64,000 bases of DNA from Nocardia mangyaensis (GTDB taxonomy: Bacteria; Actinomycetota; Actinomycetes; Mycobacteriales; Mycobacteriaceae). The position numbers were made by a program, and so were the translations under genes. The DNA lies in assembly GCF_001886715.1 (NCBI RefSeq), contig NZ_CP018082.1:2480001-2544000 (forward strand), given 5' to 3'. Shown in pieces: positions 17,899 to 25,986 of this stretch; the stretch's first letter is position 1, and every line of letters starts with the position of its first letter. The notes under the pieces were generated by a model, which did no database searches, was not told where the DNA came from, and was given only the letters and a program-made list of their open reading frames with translations.

Positions 17899-18696
17899 TT
17901 ACAGCGCCCTGGTTCCGAGGACGACGGTGGCGTGGTGCTCCTCGGAGTGTTCCACTCGCGGAGTGAGCCCGGATTCGACGAGCACCGCGCACGCGGTGTC
18001 GACCTGGCCGGTGCCGGTTTCCACCAGGACCGTGCCACCCGGGGCGAGCCATTCGGCCGCCCCCTCGGCCACCTGGCGAAACACGTCGAGACCGTCCGCA
18101 CCACCGTCGAGGGCGACGAGTGGTTCGTGGTCGCGTGCTTCGGGCGGTAGATCCGCGACTCGGGCACTCGGCACATAGGGGGTGTTCGCGAGCAGCACAT
18201 CGATCCGTCCGCGCAGATCGAGGGGAAGCGCGTCGAACAGATCGCCGCGGAAGACCGGTGCGTTCAGCGCGGCGAGATTCTCCCGCGCGCACTCGACGGC
18301 GATCGGGTCGACATCGGCGGCGACCAGTTCGACATCGCAGCCGCGGGCGCGTAGTTCGGTGGCCGCGGTGAGACCGAGTGCGCCACAGCCGCAACACAGG
18401 TCGACCACACACGCTCCCGGGGTACCGTCCGGGACACACGCCAGCCCCTGCTCGACCAGGAACGCGGTGCGCTGACGCGGCACGAACACCCCGGGCCGCA
18501 CGCCGACCCGCATCCCACGGAACTCCACCCAGCCGAGCAGGTACTCCAGCGGCGTTCCCGCCACCCGCCGGGCGACCAGGTCGTCGAGTCGCAGGCGATC
18601 ATCGGCCGCCGCGTCGAGCAGCAACGCGGCCTCGTCCTCGGCGAACACGCAGCCCGCACCACGCAGCGCGACGGTCACCTCGGTCAGCGTTCCCAT
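17899..18696 (-). CDS. Putative protein N5-glutamine methyltransferase (HemK/PrmC family)
   Basis: 265 residues. Rossmann methyltransferase motif I is VVDLCCGCGALGL (97-109). The substrate-binding tetrapeptide is NTPY (171-174) instead of the usual NPPY, and the front motif is FVPRQRTAFLV (71-81). Family members methylate glutamine in release factors or other proteins. This subgroup is distinct from the PrmC encoded beside prfA, so the substrate is unknown. It converges on the SDR gene; the 192 bp between them contains nothing convincing. Confidence 0.8.
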   Translation of the reverse strand: MGTLTEVTVALRGAGCVFAEDEAALLLDAAADDRLRLDDLVARRVAGTPLEYLLGWVEFRGMRVGVRPGVFVPRQRTAFLVEQGLACVPDGTPGACVVDLCCGCGALGLTAATELRARGCDVELVAADVDPIAVECARENLAALNAPVFRGDLFDALPLDLRGRIDVLLANTPYVPSARVADLPPEARDHEPLVALDGGADGLDVFRQVAEGAAEWLAPGGTVLVETGTGQVDTACAVLVESGLTPRVEHSEEHHATVVLGTRAL

Positions 18697-18743
18697 GGAG
18701 CGATTGTCCCGTGCCGGGCAAGCGAATTACGCGCGTCTTCGGA

Positions 18744-19616
18744 TCAGCGAGAGGTGGCGAGCTGAAAGGTGCGGGTGGCGTCCAGGTAGATCCCGCGCTG
18801 GGCACTGCGCGGGGGCGGTGGCAACTGCGAGACCAGCTGTTCGAGCGAGGTCATCGCCCCGACGACATGCGTACCGGCGACGATGAAATCGGCGACCGCG
18901 CGGCGGATGTGATTGGGGGAGGTCACCACCACCGCGCTGGTCGCGCCCAGATCACGCAGCAGCCGCGTACTGAACAGCGCGTTCTGCACCGTCGACCCGG
19001 CCCGGTCCTCCACGTGGATCCGCTCGTTCGGCAGCCCGCGCCCCACCAGCCAGCGCCGCATGGCCTCGGCCTCGGAGACCCCGTTGCGCGGATTACCGCC
19101 GGTGACGACCACCGGTGAGAACGGTGCGGCGACCGCCTGCAGCCAGGCGGCGGTGAGCCGGTTCTCCAGCTCCGGCCGCAGCGCGCCGTCGGGCAGCAGA
19201 CCGTAGCCGAGCACCACGATGCCGGTCTGCGGACCGACCAGCGCCGGGAGCGGATTGGGCAGCGTCGACGCGGCGGCGGTGACCGCGTGCAGCACATTCG
19301 CGGTCCCCGCGGCCTTGCCCGCGTCGACCGCGCCGAGCCGGTGCAGCGCGTCGCCGACCGCACCCGCGTCGCCCGCGTAGTGCGACCAGATGGCCTGCAG
19401 CGCGAGCGCGTCCGCGTCGTGCGGAGCGGCGGCGATGAGGGCGCGCAGGTCGGCGCGACCGGCATTGTCGTCGCCGTTGGTGAAATGCCGTTGCGCGGAG
19501 TTGTAGAGCGCGGTCACGTCCGGTTCGGCGGTGGCGGGGCCGACCGTCGCGGTCGTCAGGGCGGCGGCCGTGAACACAGCGCCGACCAGCTGTTTCCAAT
19601 GCCTCGAGATCGTCAC
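18744..19616 (-). CDS. Exported YdcF-like (DUF218) protein
   Basis: 290 residues using GTG 19616. That start gives a clean signal peptide (KQLVGAVFTAAALTTATVGP, then ATAEP); a longer frame from 19709 would bury the signal, so I prefer the shorter one. Residues about 35-125 look helical and TPR-like. The rest is a DUF218 domain with GIVVLGYGLLPDG, VVVTGGNPRNGVSEAEAM and VVTSPNHIRRA. YdcF-like proteins are implicated in envelope metabolism and some bind SAM, but no reaction is established. It is divergent from folD. Confidence 0.75.
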   Translation of the reverse strand: MTISRHWKQLVGAVFTAAALTTATVGPATAEPDVTALYNSAQRHFTNGDDNAGRADLRALIAAAPHDADALALQAIWSHYAGDAGAVGDALHRLGAVDAGKAAGTANVLHAVTAAASTLPNPLPALVGPQTGIVVLGYGLLPDGALRPELENRLTAAWLQAVAAPFSPVVVTGGNPRNGVSEAEAMRRWLVGRGLPNERIHVEDRAGSTVQNALFSTRLLRDLGATSAVVVTSPNHIRRAVADFIVAGTHVVGAMTSLEQLVSQLPPPPRSAQRGIYLDATRTFQLATSR

Positions 19617-19786
19617 GACAGTCGACACCCTTCCCGCGAACGGTTCGGTACGTGCTGGCAGAGCTGATGGCAGAGCAGCCAACACCCTACGACCGCCCCT
19701 CACCGTCACCGTGGACCTCGACGGCCTTCCGCGCGTCGCGGCCCGGCGGCACGGGGCACGGGCACCGGCGGATAAGGTGACTCACC

Positions 19787-20638
19787 GTGGATACCGCTTC
19801 GCTGACCGGCAAGGAACTCGCCGCCGCCATCAACGCCGACACGAAGGAGCGCGCGGGTGCGCTCACCACCGCGGGCACCGCGCCGACGCTGGCGCTGATC
19901 GTCGCCAACGACGACCCGGCCAGCACCTGGTACGTGAACTCCCTGCGCAAGGCCGCCGAACGGCTCGGCATCGCGTGCGAGCGCATCGATCTCGGCGCCG
20001 ACGCGAGCGCCGAGACCATTCGCGCCGAACTGACCGCGCGCAGCGCCGACCCGGCTGTCGACGCGATCATGTTGCAGACCCCGCTGCCCGCCGGTGTCGG
20101 TCTGGACGACGTGAGCTCGGCGATCGCCGCCGCGAAGGATGTCGACGGCGTCAGCCCGCATTCACTCGGCCTGCTCGCCGCCGGCCTCGACGGATTCGTG
20201 CCCGCCACCTCCGCAGCCGTGGTCGAGTTGCTGAAGCATCACGGCATCGCGCTGCAGGGCCGGCTGGTCACTGTCGTCGGCCGCTCCAATGTCGTCGGCA
20301 AGCCCCTGGCCCAGTTGCTGCTCGCCGAGAACGCCACGGTCACCGTCGCGCACTCGCGCACCGCCGATCTGGCCGCGGTCACCACACCCGCCGACATCGT
20401 CGTCGCCGCGGCGGGCCGGATCGGGCTGGTCACCGGCAAGCACATCGGGGAGGGAGCCGTGGTGGTCGACGTCGGCACCAACGAGGCCGTCGGCGGTGGC
20501 ATCGTCGGCGATGTCGACGCCGCCTCGGTCACCGGCAAGGCGGCGGCACTGAGCCCCGTCCCCGGCGGCGTCGGCCCGGTCACCACCGCGCTGCTCATGC
20601 GCCATGTGGTCGTCGCGGCGGAAAAGTCGCGCGCCTGA
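19787..20638 (+). CDS. folD: FolD-like methylenetetrahydrofolate dehydrogenase lacking the cyclohydrolase lysine
   Basis: 283 residues from GTG 19787, with AAGGTGA six bases upstream as ribosome site. FolD oxidises 5,10-methylene-THF to methenyl-THF and normally hydrolyses it to 10-formyl-THF. Gln97 (LQTPLP) and the KDVDG loop (117-121) are kept, and the nucleotide site VVGRSNVVGKP and PGGVGPVTTALL are present. The motif YxxxK, whose lysine is Lys54 in E. coli, reads YVNSL here, so the catalytic Lys is Leu53. PCTP is also altered to PATS. Loss of this Lys is known to abolish cyclohydrolase activity in family members, so this is probably dehydrogenase only. A separate cyclohydrolase gene lies 2.4 kb away. 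Confidence 0.88.
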   Translation: MDTASLTGKELAAAINADTKERAGALTTAGTAPTLALIVANDDPASTWYVNSLRKAAERLGIACERIDLGADASAETIRAELTARSADPAVDAIMLQTPLPAGVGLDDVSSAIAAAKDVDGVSPHSLGLLAAGLDGFVPATSAAVVELLKHHGIALQGRLVTVVGRSNVVGKPLAQLLLAENATVTVAHSRTADLAAVTTPADIVVAAAGRIGLVTGKHIGEGAVVVDVGTNEAVGGGIVGDVDAASVTGKAAALSPVPGGVGPVTTALLMRHVVVAAEKSRA

Positions 20639-20652
20639 ACGAATTCCGGCCG

Positions 20653-20689
20653 ACCTCGATCGGGTCTAGCGCACCGGTCCGATCGAGGT
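20653..20689. terminator. Hairpin between convergent folD and membrane-protein gene
   Basis: ACCTCGATCGG (20653-20663) and CCGATCGAGGT (20679-20689) are perfect 11-base inverted arms around a 15-base loop. The hairpin lies just after the folD stop and spans the last codons of the opposing gene, so it could end transcription from both sides. There is no long T tract. Confidence 0.5.
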
Positions 20690-21796
20690 GATCAGCGTCT
20701 TGGTGCCCACCGTGGCGGTGTCGACCAGCTGCGGGTTGTAGACGATCGGCACCGCGTCCGGCCGGAACTCGGTGATCGTCACGAGGTACTGCCCGTCGGC
20801 GGGCCCCGGCGCGATCTCCAGGCAGTGCGTGGTGCCCACCGGAATGGTGTCGATGCCGGCCTGGATGGCGGCGCCCGAGGGCAGTGCGGCATTTCTCGCC
20901 ACCAGGGTGCGGGCCTCGTCACCGGAGCGCGCGACGTAGTACGCGTGCTGGAACGCCAGGATCGCCGCGATACCGCTGTCGGTGCCGCCGGCACCGTTGC
21001 TCCGGAGGCTGTCGCCGATCTGCTCGGTCGGGCAGCTCGCCGCGATGACGGTCGCGCTCGGCGGCGCGGGCTCGAGCGGACTGCTCGCGGCCGCGGATTC
21101 CGGTGCGGGCCCACGGAATTGGAGGTAGGCGCCGCCGATCAGCACGGCGCCGGCTACCGAAGCGGCCAGCGGTGCGACCCATTTGGGGGCGCGGCGCCGC
21201 CGGGACCGGTCGATCATTCGTGTGTAGACCTCGTCGTCGCCCCCGTAATCGGGTGCGGGGCAGTCGGGTTCGTCGGCGGCCGGGACCGGCCAGGTGTCGC
21301 GGGCGCGCGGTGCGGGGCGGTCGGTTTCGTCGTCAACCGGGTCCGGCCAGGCGTCGTGGACGTCGGGCGGGGGGAAGTCGGGGGTGATGATCGGGAGCTT
21401 GTCGGTGTCGGGACCGTTGTCGGGTTCCTCGATCGCGAACGCGGTGTCGGTGGCCGCGGAATCGGCGAGCGGATGGCGCGCGACGGGATCGAACCGTCCG
21501 CCGACGACGGGCAACCGGTCGGTCGCGTAGGCGTCCTCGGTGACGAGATGGCCGAGCCGGTCGTTCGACGACAGGGAGATCACCGGGATCCCGGCCGGGG
21601 TGATCGGCCCGCCTTCGACGCGGTGCCGGGCACCGGCGCGGCGCGGCTGATTCTGCTCGCTCGGCTTGCGTGGCCGCGGGGCGCCGAGGTCGCGACCGGC
21701 TCGGCGGATCGGGATGGGCGCCGCGAACGGAGCATCGGCCGATCCAGGATCGTGCTCTCGAGCACCGATCGGTCTGTGCGCATCCGGTCGATCCAT
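20666..21796 (-). CDS. Single-pass membrane protein of unknown function
   Basis: 376 residues. The first ~200 residues are Pro/Asp-rich and probably disordered, with an internal repeat (DAWPDPVDDETDRPAP at 148-163 and DTWPVPAADEPDCPAP at 167-182). An Arg-rich stop signal (197-203) precedes one membrane helix (206-227). A ~130-residue extracytoplasmic domain follows with two Cys and the stretch ILAFQHAYYVARSGDEARTL. The layout (disordered cytoplasmic tail, helix, small outer domain) is common in Nocardia proteins of unknown role. It might act with the L,D-transpeptidase encoded just upstream on the same strand, but nothing proves this. Confidence 0.75.
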   Translation of the reverse strand: MDRPDAHRPIGAREHDPGSADAPFAAPIPIRRAGRDLGAPRPRKPSEQNQPRRAGARHRVEGGPITPAGIPVISLSSNDRLGHLVTEDAYATDRLPVVGGRFDPVARHPLADSAATDTAFAIEEPDNGPDTDKLPIITPDFPPPDVHDAWPDPVDDETDRPAPRARDTWPVPAADEPDCPAPDYGGDDEVYTRMIDRSRRRRAPKWVAPLAASVAGAVLIGGAYLQFRGPAPESAAASSPLEPAPPSATVIAASCPTEQIGDSLRSNGAGGTDSGIAAILAFQHAYYVARSGDEARTLVARNAALPSGAAIQAGIDTIPVGTTHCLEIAPGPADGQYLVTITEFRPDAVPIVYNPQLVDTATVGTKTLITSIGPVR

Positions 21797-21913
21797 CGCC
21801 CCACCTTCATCAGGCTGTCGCCGTCAGGGTCTCGTGTCCCGCAACGATTTCGTTACGGGCACGATACTGCGCGGGCGGTGGGAACGCAGAATGCCACGAG
21901 GGAATTCGTCAAC

Positions 21914-22666
21914 TCACCAATGGATGTAGACCTGATCGCCGATGCCGACGTTCTCGAAATACCAGGCGGCATTCTCGGGCGAGAGGTTGATGCAGCCGTG
22001 GCTCACATTGGCGTAGCCCTGCGAATCCACCGACCACGGCGCCGAGTGCACGAATACGCCGCCCCAGGTGAGGCGGACGGCCCATTCGCCGTCGATGATG
22101 TAGCCCTCGGGATCATCGAGCGGGATGCCGATGGTGCGCGAGTCGAACACCAGCGAGCGGAACTTCTCCAACACGGTGAAGGTGCCGGTCGGTGTCTCGA
22201 AACCGGGCTTGCCCATGGACGCGGGCATGTTCCGCACGACCTGCCCGCCGATGCTCACCGTGAAGGTGTGCGCCGACAGATTGGCTTCGGCGTAGACGCC
22301 GCCGTTGGTCTGGAACTGGGTGCGCTGATTGCCGAACTGCACCGAGATCGGTGAATTCGTGGGCAGCGTTCCGTTCGGGGTCCAGCGCAATTGGGTGTCG
22401 TCGACCCAGGAGAAGGTGCCGGACAGGGTGTCGGTGGCCCGGATCGCGGTGGCGCGTTCGGCGGCGGCCCGGTCGGTGACCGGGGACGCGAAGGTGAACG
22501 TGACCGGCGCGGCGATGCCGACGACCTGCCCGTTCGCCGGGAATATCGACGTGACCGTCGCGGTCGGGGTTCCTCCGATCGCAGCGGCGGACGCGGCTCC
22601 CGACCAGAACGCGGCCAGTATTGCCACCATGGTCGCGACGAACAGGAAACGAAGTGCGCTCCTCAT
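21914..22666 (-). CDS. Secreted L,D-transpeptidase with bacterial Ig-like domain
   Basis: 250 residues from ATG 22666, chosen because it begins directly with the signal peptide (MRSALRFLFVATMVAILAAF, then GAASA). A Big-type domain follows (about 35-130: TSIFPANGQVVGIAAPVTFT). The YkuD catalytic domain has HSAPWS and SHGCINLSP with the nucleophile Cys at about 225. These enzymes make 3-3 peptidoglycan crosslinks, and the Ig-plus-YkuD layout is the mycobacterial Ldt form. No lipobox Cys is seen, so it is secreted rather than lipid-anchored. The residues C-terminal to YkuD are very short, so it lacks the long tail of LdtMt2-type enzymes. Confidence 0.92.
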   Translation of the reverse strand: MRSALRFLFVATMVAILAAFWSGAASAAAIGGTPTATVTSIFPANGQVVGIAAPVTFTFASPVTDRAAAERATAIRATDTLSGTFSWVDDTQLRWTPNGTLPTNSPISVQFGNQRTQFQTNGGVYAEANLSAHTFTVSIGGQVVRNMPASMGKPGFETPTGTFTVLEKFRSLVFDSRTIGIPLDDPEGYIIDGEWAVRLTWGGVFVHSAPWSVDSQGYANVSHGCINLSPENAAWYFENVGIGDQVYIHW

Positions 22667-22990
22667 AAACGCCACCCCTTCGGTCACTCGTAGGCGGACA
22701 CCAAGTCTAAGCCGCCATGATCAACTAGACCTATCGAAGTGATAACGGCCGACCGTCCCGACGGTGTGTCGTCTTGTGTTCGCGCTGGTGAGGGGTGCGC
22801 GAATCGTTCCCAGTTCGATACCGGCCGTTTCGGCCTCGGTCGGCGCACGGCGCCAGGACGCCGCCTCGACATGGGCGAGCGCGGCAGTGGCGTCGAATTC
22901 GGTTCTGGCGGCAGTGATCTCGTCATGACGTGATCACCGTCGGCGACCGGCTCGGTGGCGCCGGGTGCCGTGGGCGAGTACGAGTCCGAC
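22667..22990. other. 324-bp intergenic region, no gene seen
   Basis: Between the stop of fchA and the start of the L,D-transpeptidase, both on the reverse strand. It presumably holds the transpeptidase promoter. An 80-codon reverse frame here is Arg/Pro-rich with no ribosome site and was not called. Confidence 0.5.
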
Positions 22991-23650
22991 TCAGCCGCGT
23001 ACGGCGTGCAGTACGTCGGCGTGCAAGGCGTCGGCCCGCGCGGTGACCGTCTCGACGCGCAGCAGCGCCGCGGCGAAGGCGTCGCCCAGTTCGGCGGGCA
23101 GCGAGCCGAGATTGATCTCGATGTTGAGCTGGGAGCTCATCGCCGCGGCGCGGGCCGCGTCGGCGGCGGCGCCGATGTCGGTGACCACATTGGGGTTGCC
23201 GACCGGCAGCAGTTCGGCTGCCAGCGAGAGGATCTCGTCGGCCTCGTCGACCACCGCGGCGGGCACCCGGGCCGCCTCCACCAGTGCGGCGTTGATCGCC
23301 GCGGTGCGGGCGCCGCGTTCGGCGTCGGTGTCCTTGGGCAGCTTGTAGGCGACGCCGACGGCGGTGAACGCGGCCGCGTCGGCATCGGCCAGGGCCAGTG
23401 ACCGGGCGCGCGCGGCGTCGGCGGCCTCGATGATCCGGTCGACGACCGGACGGTGTTCGGCATCCTTGGCGCGGGTGGTGTAGCGCGCCACCATCGCCAC
23501 CAGCGCGGCGGCCTGCGCCGCGTGCAGCGCGGCCACGGCGCCACCACCGGGTGCGGGCACCTTGGCGGCCAGCTCCGACAGATAGTGCTCGATGGTCACC
23601 GCGGCGAAGGAGGGGGCGAGCTGCTGCGGCGAGACGGTGGGCTGCGACAC
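22991..23650 (-). CDS. fchA: Cyclodeaminase/methenyl-THF cyclohydrolase family protein
   Basis: 219 residues from GTG 23650. The start is set by family length and by the loss of folded sequence further upstream. The N-terminal signature (YLSELAAKVPAPGGGAVAAL) is that of the all-helical FTCD_C/FchA fold. NPNVVTDIGAAADAARAAAM is the conserved second motif, and the end LNIEINLGSL also matches. The family includes methenyltetrahydrofolate cyclohydrolase and formimino-THF cyclodeaminase. No formiminotransferase is nearby, so the cyclohydrolase role fits better, especially with a FolD lacking its cyclohydrolase lysine 2.4 kb away. Confidence 0.8.
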   Translation of the reverse strand: MSQPTVSPQQLAPSFAAVTIEHYLSELAAKVPAPGGGAVAALHAAQAAALVAMVARYTTRAKDAEHRPVVDRIIEAADAARARSLALADADAAAFTAVGVAYKLPKDTDAERGARTAAINAALVEAARVPAAVVDEADEILSLAAELLPVGNPNVVTDIGAAADAARAAAMSSQLNIEINLGSLPAELGDAFAAALLRVETVTARADALHADVLHAVRG

Positions 23651-23801
23651 GACGGGGAGGCCTTTCGATGCGGCGAGAACTGCGCTGGGAATCACCGCCA
23701 ACGCTACCGGGTGCCCACCCGCGCACCCCGCCCGACCAGCACCTGTGCCGACAGACCGACCGGTCGGGGTGAGCGGGGCCGCCGGGGCTATGTTGGGTGG
23801 C

Positions 23802-24839
23802 ATGCGGATCGGATTGAGCATCAACTACTCGGGCGGGTTCAAGGAGGTCGCGGCCGAGGTCGCCGACCTGGAACGCGCCGGACTCGACATCGTCTTCGTG
23901 CCGGAGGCGTACTCGTTCGACGCGGTGAGCGCGCTGGGCTTCTTGGCCGCGCGGACCGAGCGGGTGCAGCTGGCCTCGGGCATCCTGCAGCTCTACACCC
24001 GGACCCCCAGTCTCACCGCGATGACCGCGGCCGGGCTCGACTTCGTCTCCGACGGCCGCTTCATCCTCGGCATCGGCGCCTCGGGTCCCCAGGTCATCGA
24101 GGGTTTCCACGGCGTGCCCTATGACGCCCCGATCGGGCGCACCCGCGAACTCGTCGAGATCTGCCGCAAGGTCTGGCGGCGCGAGAAGCTCAACTACCAG
24201 GGCAAGTACTACCAGATCCCGCTACCCGCCGATCGCGGCACCGGGCTGGGCAAAGAGCTCAAACTGATCAATCACCCCGTCCGCGAGCGCATTCCGGTGC
24301 TGTTGGCCGCGCTCGGTCCCAAGAACGTGGAGCTGGCCGCCGAGATCGCCGAGGGCTGGCAGCCGATCTTCTTCCTGCCGGAGAAGGCCGAGGACGTGTG
24401 GGGCGACGCGGTCGCGGCGGGCACGGCCAAGCGCGATCCGGCACTGGGCAAGCTCGATGTCTTCGCGGGCCCGGCGCTGGCGATCGGCGAGAACGTGACC
24501 CCGCTGCTCGAGTTCGTGAAGCCGCACCTGGCGCTCTACATCGGCGGCATGGGTGCCAAGGGCAAGAACTTCTACCACACCCTCGCCACCAAGTACGGCT
24601 ATGGCGAGGCCGCCGACCGCATCCAGGAGCTGTACCTGGCCGGTGACAAGCAGGCCGCCACCAAGGCCGTGCCCGACGAGCTGGTCCGCGATGTGTCGCT
24701 GATCGGTCCGGAGAGCTTCGTGAAGGAGCGCGTGGCGGCCTTCGCCGAGGCGGGCGTCACCACGCTCAACGTCACGCCGCTCGCCGAGAACGCCGCGGGC
24801 CGGGTCAGGCTGATCGAGCAGCTGCGCGGCCTCTGCTGA
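23802..24839 (+). CDS. LLM-class F420-dependent oxidoreductase
   Basis: 345 residues from ATG 23802; ATG 23790, four codons upstream, is an alternative. TIM-barrel luciferase-like protein with FVPEAYSFDAVSALGFLAA, a phosphate-binding DGRFILGIGASGPQVIEGFHG and the C-terminal GVTTLNVTPLA. It resembles the mycobacterial Rv3520c-type group. F420H2-dependent hydride transfer is expected for the family but the substrate is unknown. It is divergent from fchA across 151 bp and ends at a strong terminator. Confidence 0.88.
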   Translation: MRIGLSINYSGGFKEVAAEVADLERAGLDIVFVPEAYSFDAVSALGFLAARTERVQLASGILQLYTRTPSLTAMTAAGLDFVSDGRFILGIGASGPQVIEGFHGVPYDAPIGRTRELVEICRKVWRREKLNYQGKYYQIPLPADRGTGLGKELKLINHPVRERIPVLLAALGPKNVELAAEIAEGWQPIFFLPEKAEDVWGDAVAAGTAKRDPALGKLDVFAGPALAIGENVTPLLEFVKPHLALYIGGMGAKGKNFYHTLATKYGYGEAADRIQELYLAGDKQAATKAVPDELVRDVSLIGPESFVKERVAAFAEAGVTTLNVTPLAENAAGRVRLIEQLRGLC

Positions 24840-24851
24840 CCCACCGACACG

Positions 24852-24891
24852 GCGCGCCGCCGTCCGGAGCGTTCTCCGGACGGCGGCGCGC
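24852..24891. terminator. Strong bidirectional terminator hairpin
   Basis: GCGCGCCGCCGTCCGGAG (24852-24869) pairs perfectly over 18 bases with 24874-24891, with loop CGTT. It sits between the stops of the convergent LLM oxidoreductase and STAS genes, 12 bp after the first and 9 bp from the second. It has no T tract, as is usual for actinobacterial terminators. Confidence 0.85.
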
Positions 24892-24900
24892 GTGCTCAGG

Positions 24901-25236
24901 TCAGGACTTGAACGACGCCAAGGCGGTGCCGAGGGTGGTGTGCATCGCGAACACCTGGTCCAGGCTCGTCATCTTCAATTGACGACTGGTGGCGGGCCCG
25001 TCGGCGACCACCGCGATGGCGGTGGTGTCACCGGCGCGCTGATGGGCGGCGACCAGGGTCGCCATTCCCGCCGAGGCGAGGAACCCGACCGCGGTCAGAT
25101 CGATCACCAACGTCGCCGGTTTGTCGGCCAGGATGGTCTCGATGGCGGCGTCCAGCGCGGGCGCGGTGGCCAGATCGACCTCGCCGGTCACCGTCAGCAC
25201 CGTGACGCCGTCGTGTACCGCCGTCGTGGTGGTCAT
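24901..25236 (-). CDS. STAS-domain anti-anti-sigma factor-like protein
   Basis: 111 residues from ATG 25236; an in-frame GTG 13 codons upstream is possible. Single STAS domain: VTVLTVTGEVDLATAPALDA, then DLTAVGFLASAGMATL, where Ser55 corresponds to the phosphorylated serine of SpoIIAA/RsbV. Such proteins bind an anti-sigma kinase in their unphosphorylated form. There is no kinase or sigma gene next to it. The stressosome operon 3.7 kb away encodes a phosphatase-kinase fusion that could act on it. Confidence 0.85.
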   Translation of the reverse strand: MTTTTAVHDGVTVLTVTGEVDLATAPALDAAIETILADKPATLVIDLTAVGFLASAGMATLVAAHQRAGDTTAIAVVADGPATSRQLKMTSLDQVFAMHTTLGTALASFKS

Positions 25237-25442
25237 CGTGTCCGTGAGTGGATACGCGTCTCCGGATGAGTTGGTCACCTCTCCAACAACACACAACTTC
25301 GCCGGAATACGCAAGCCATCGGTCGCGCTCACTGTCGCAGGTGGGTGTCGTGCGCAGGCGTGCGGCGACGGTTTCGGGTGCCGAGGTTCGGCCCGCGCAG
25401 GGCAGGGCTGCTGTTTTCCCGGTGCCGTCGTACTGTGTGGGC

Positions 25443-25922
25443 GTGAACATCGATGTGACGCCTTTACCGGGGATCGGCGTGTGCAAGGACTTTCTGCTGG
25501 CGGGCGCGCGTCGCCGGATCGGCGTGATCGAGCATCGCGACGGGTCGGTGGATCTCGTGGTGTCGCGGGCGGGCGACGTCGACTCGACGACCTCGATTCC
25601 ACTGTCGAGTGCCGAGATCGGCGTGCTGGCCGGATTGCTCGGCGCGCCCCAGGTCGTGCAGGAGACCCAGGACACCCTCGGCACCGGTGGGTTGTCGACC
25701 CGGCAGTTCGCCATCGAGCGCGGCAGCCCGTTCGACGGGCGCCCGCTGCGCGACACCGAGATGCGAACCCGCACCGAGGCATCGGTCGTCGCGGTGGTTC
25801 GCGCCGGTGAGGTATCGCCGTCGCCCACCCCGGATTTCGCCTTCATCGCCGGTGACCTCGTGGTCGTGGTCGGTACCGAGCACGGTCTGGACGCGGCCGG
25901 CAGGCTGCTGGCCGCGGGTTGA
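25443..25922 (+). CDS. KhtT-like regulatory subunit of a K+/H+ antiporter, copy 1
   Basis: 159 residues from GTG 25443. The N terminus (MNIDVTPLPGIGVCKDF) and the C-terminal RCK_C/TrkA_C domain (LRDTEMRTRTEASVVAVVRA, then DFAFIAGDLVVVVGTEHGLD) match KhtT, the cytosolic nucleotide-binding gate of KhtU-type K+/H+ antiporters. A close paralog follows 64 bp downstream, and the antiporter itself after that. Having two regulatory subunits for one channel gene is unusual; they could form a heteromer or act under different conditions. Confidence 0.82.
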   Translation: MNIDVTPLPGIGVCKDFLLAGARRRIGVIEHRDGSVDLVVSRAGDVDSTTSIPLSSAEIGVLAGLLGAPQVVQETQDTLGTGGLSTRQFAIERGSPFDGRPLRDTEMRTRTEASVVAVVRAGEVSPSPTPDFAFIAGDLVVVVGTEHGLDAAGRLLAAG

Positions 25923-25966
25923 GCACCCGGAACGAAGCGTAAAGGGACGGTAATGTGCCACCTAGC

Positions 25967-25985
25967 TGAGGTTAGGTGATCCAAA
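25967..25985 (+). promoter_or_regulatory. Possible IdeR/DtxR-like iron box before the second KhtT gene
   Basis: TGAGGTTAGGTGATCCAAA matches the 19-base iron-box consensus TWAGGTWAGSCTWACCTWA at 14 positions; the left half is near perfect and the right half is poor. CACCTA/TAGGTG arms at 25959-25964 and 25973-25978 overlap it and could instead form a small hairpin. It ends one base before the ATG at 25987, so it would act in the leader. Confidence 0.25.
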
Positions 25986-25986
25986 A

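Noticed and set aside
22684..22926. 80-codon reverse frame upstream of the L,D-transpeptidase
   Set aside because: Arg/Pro-rich, no ribosome site, overlaps the expected promoter region.
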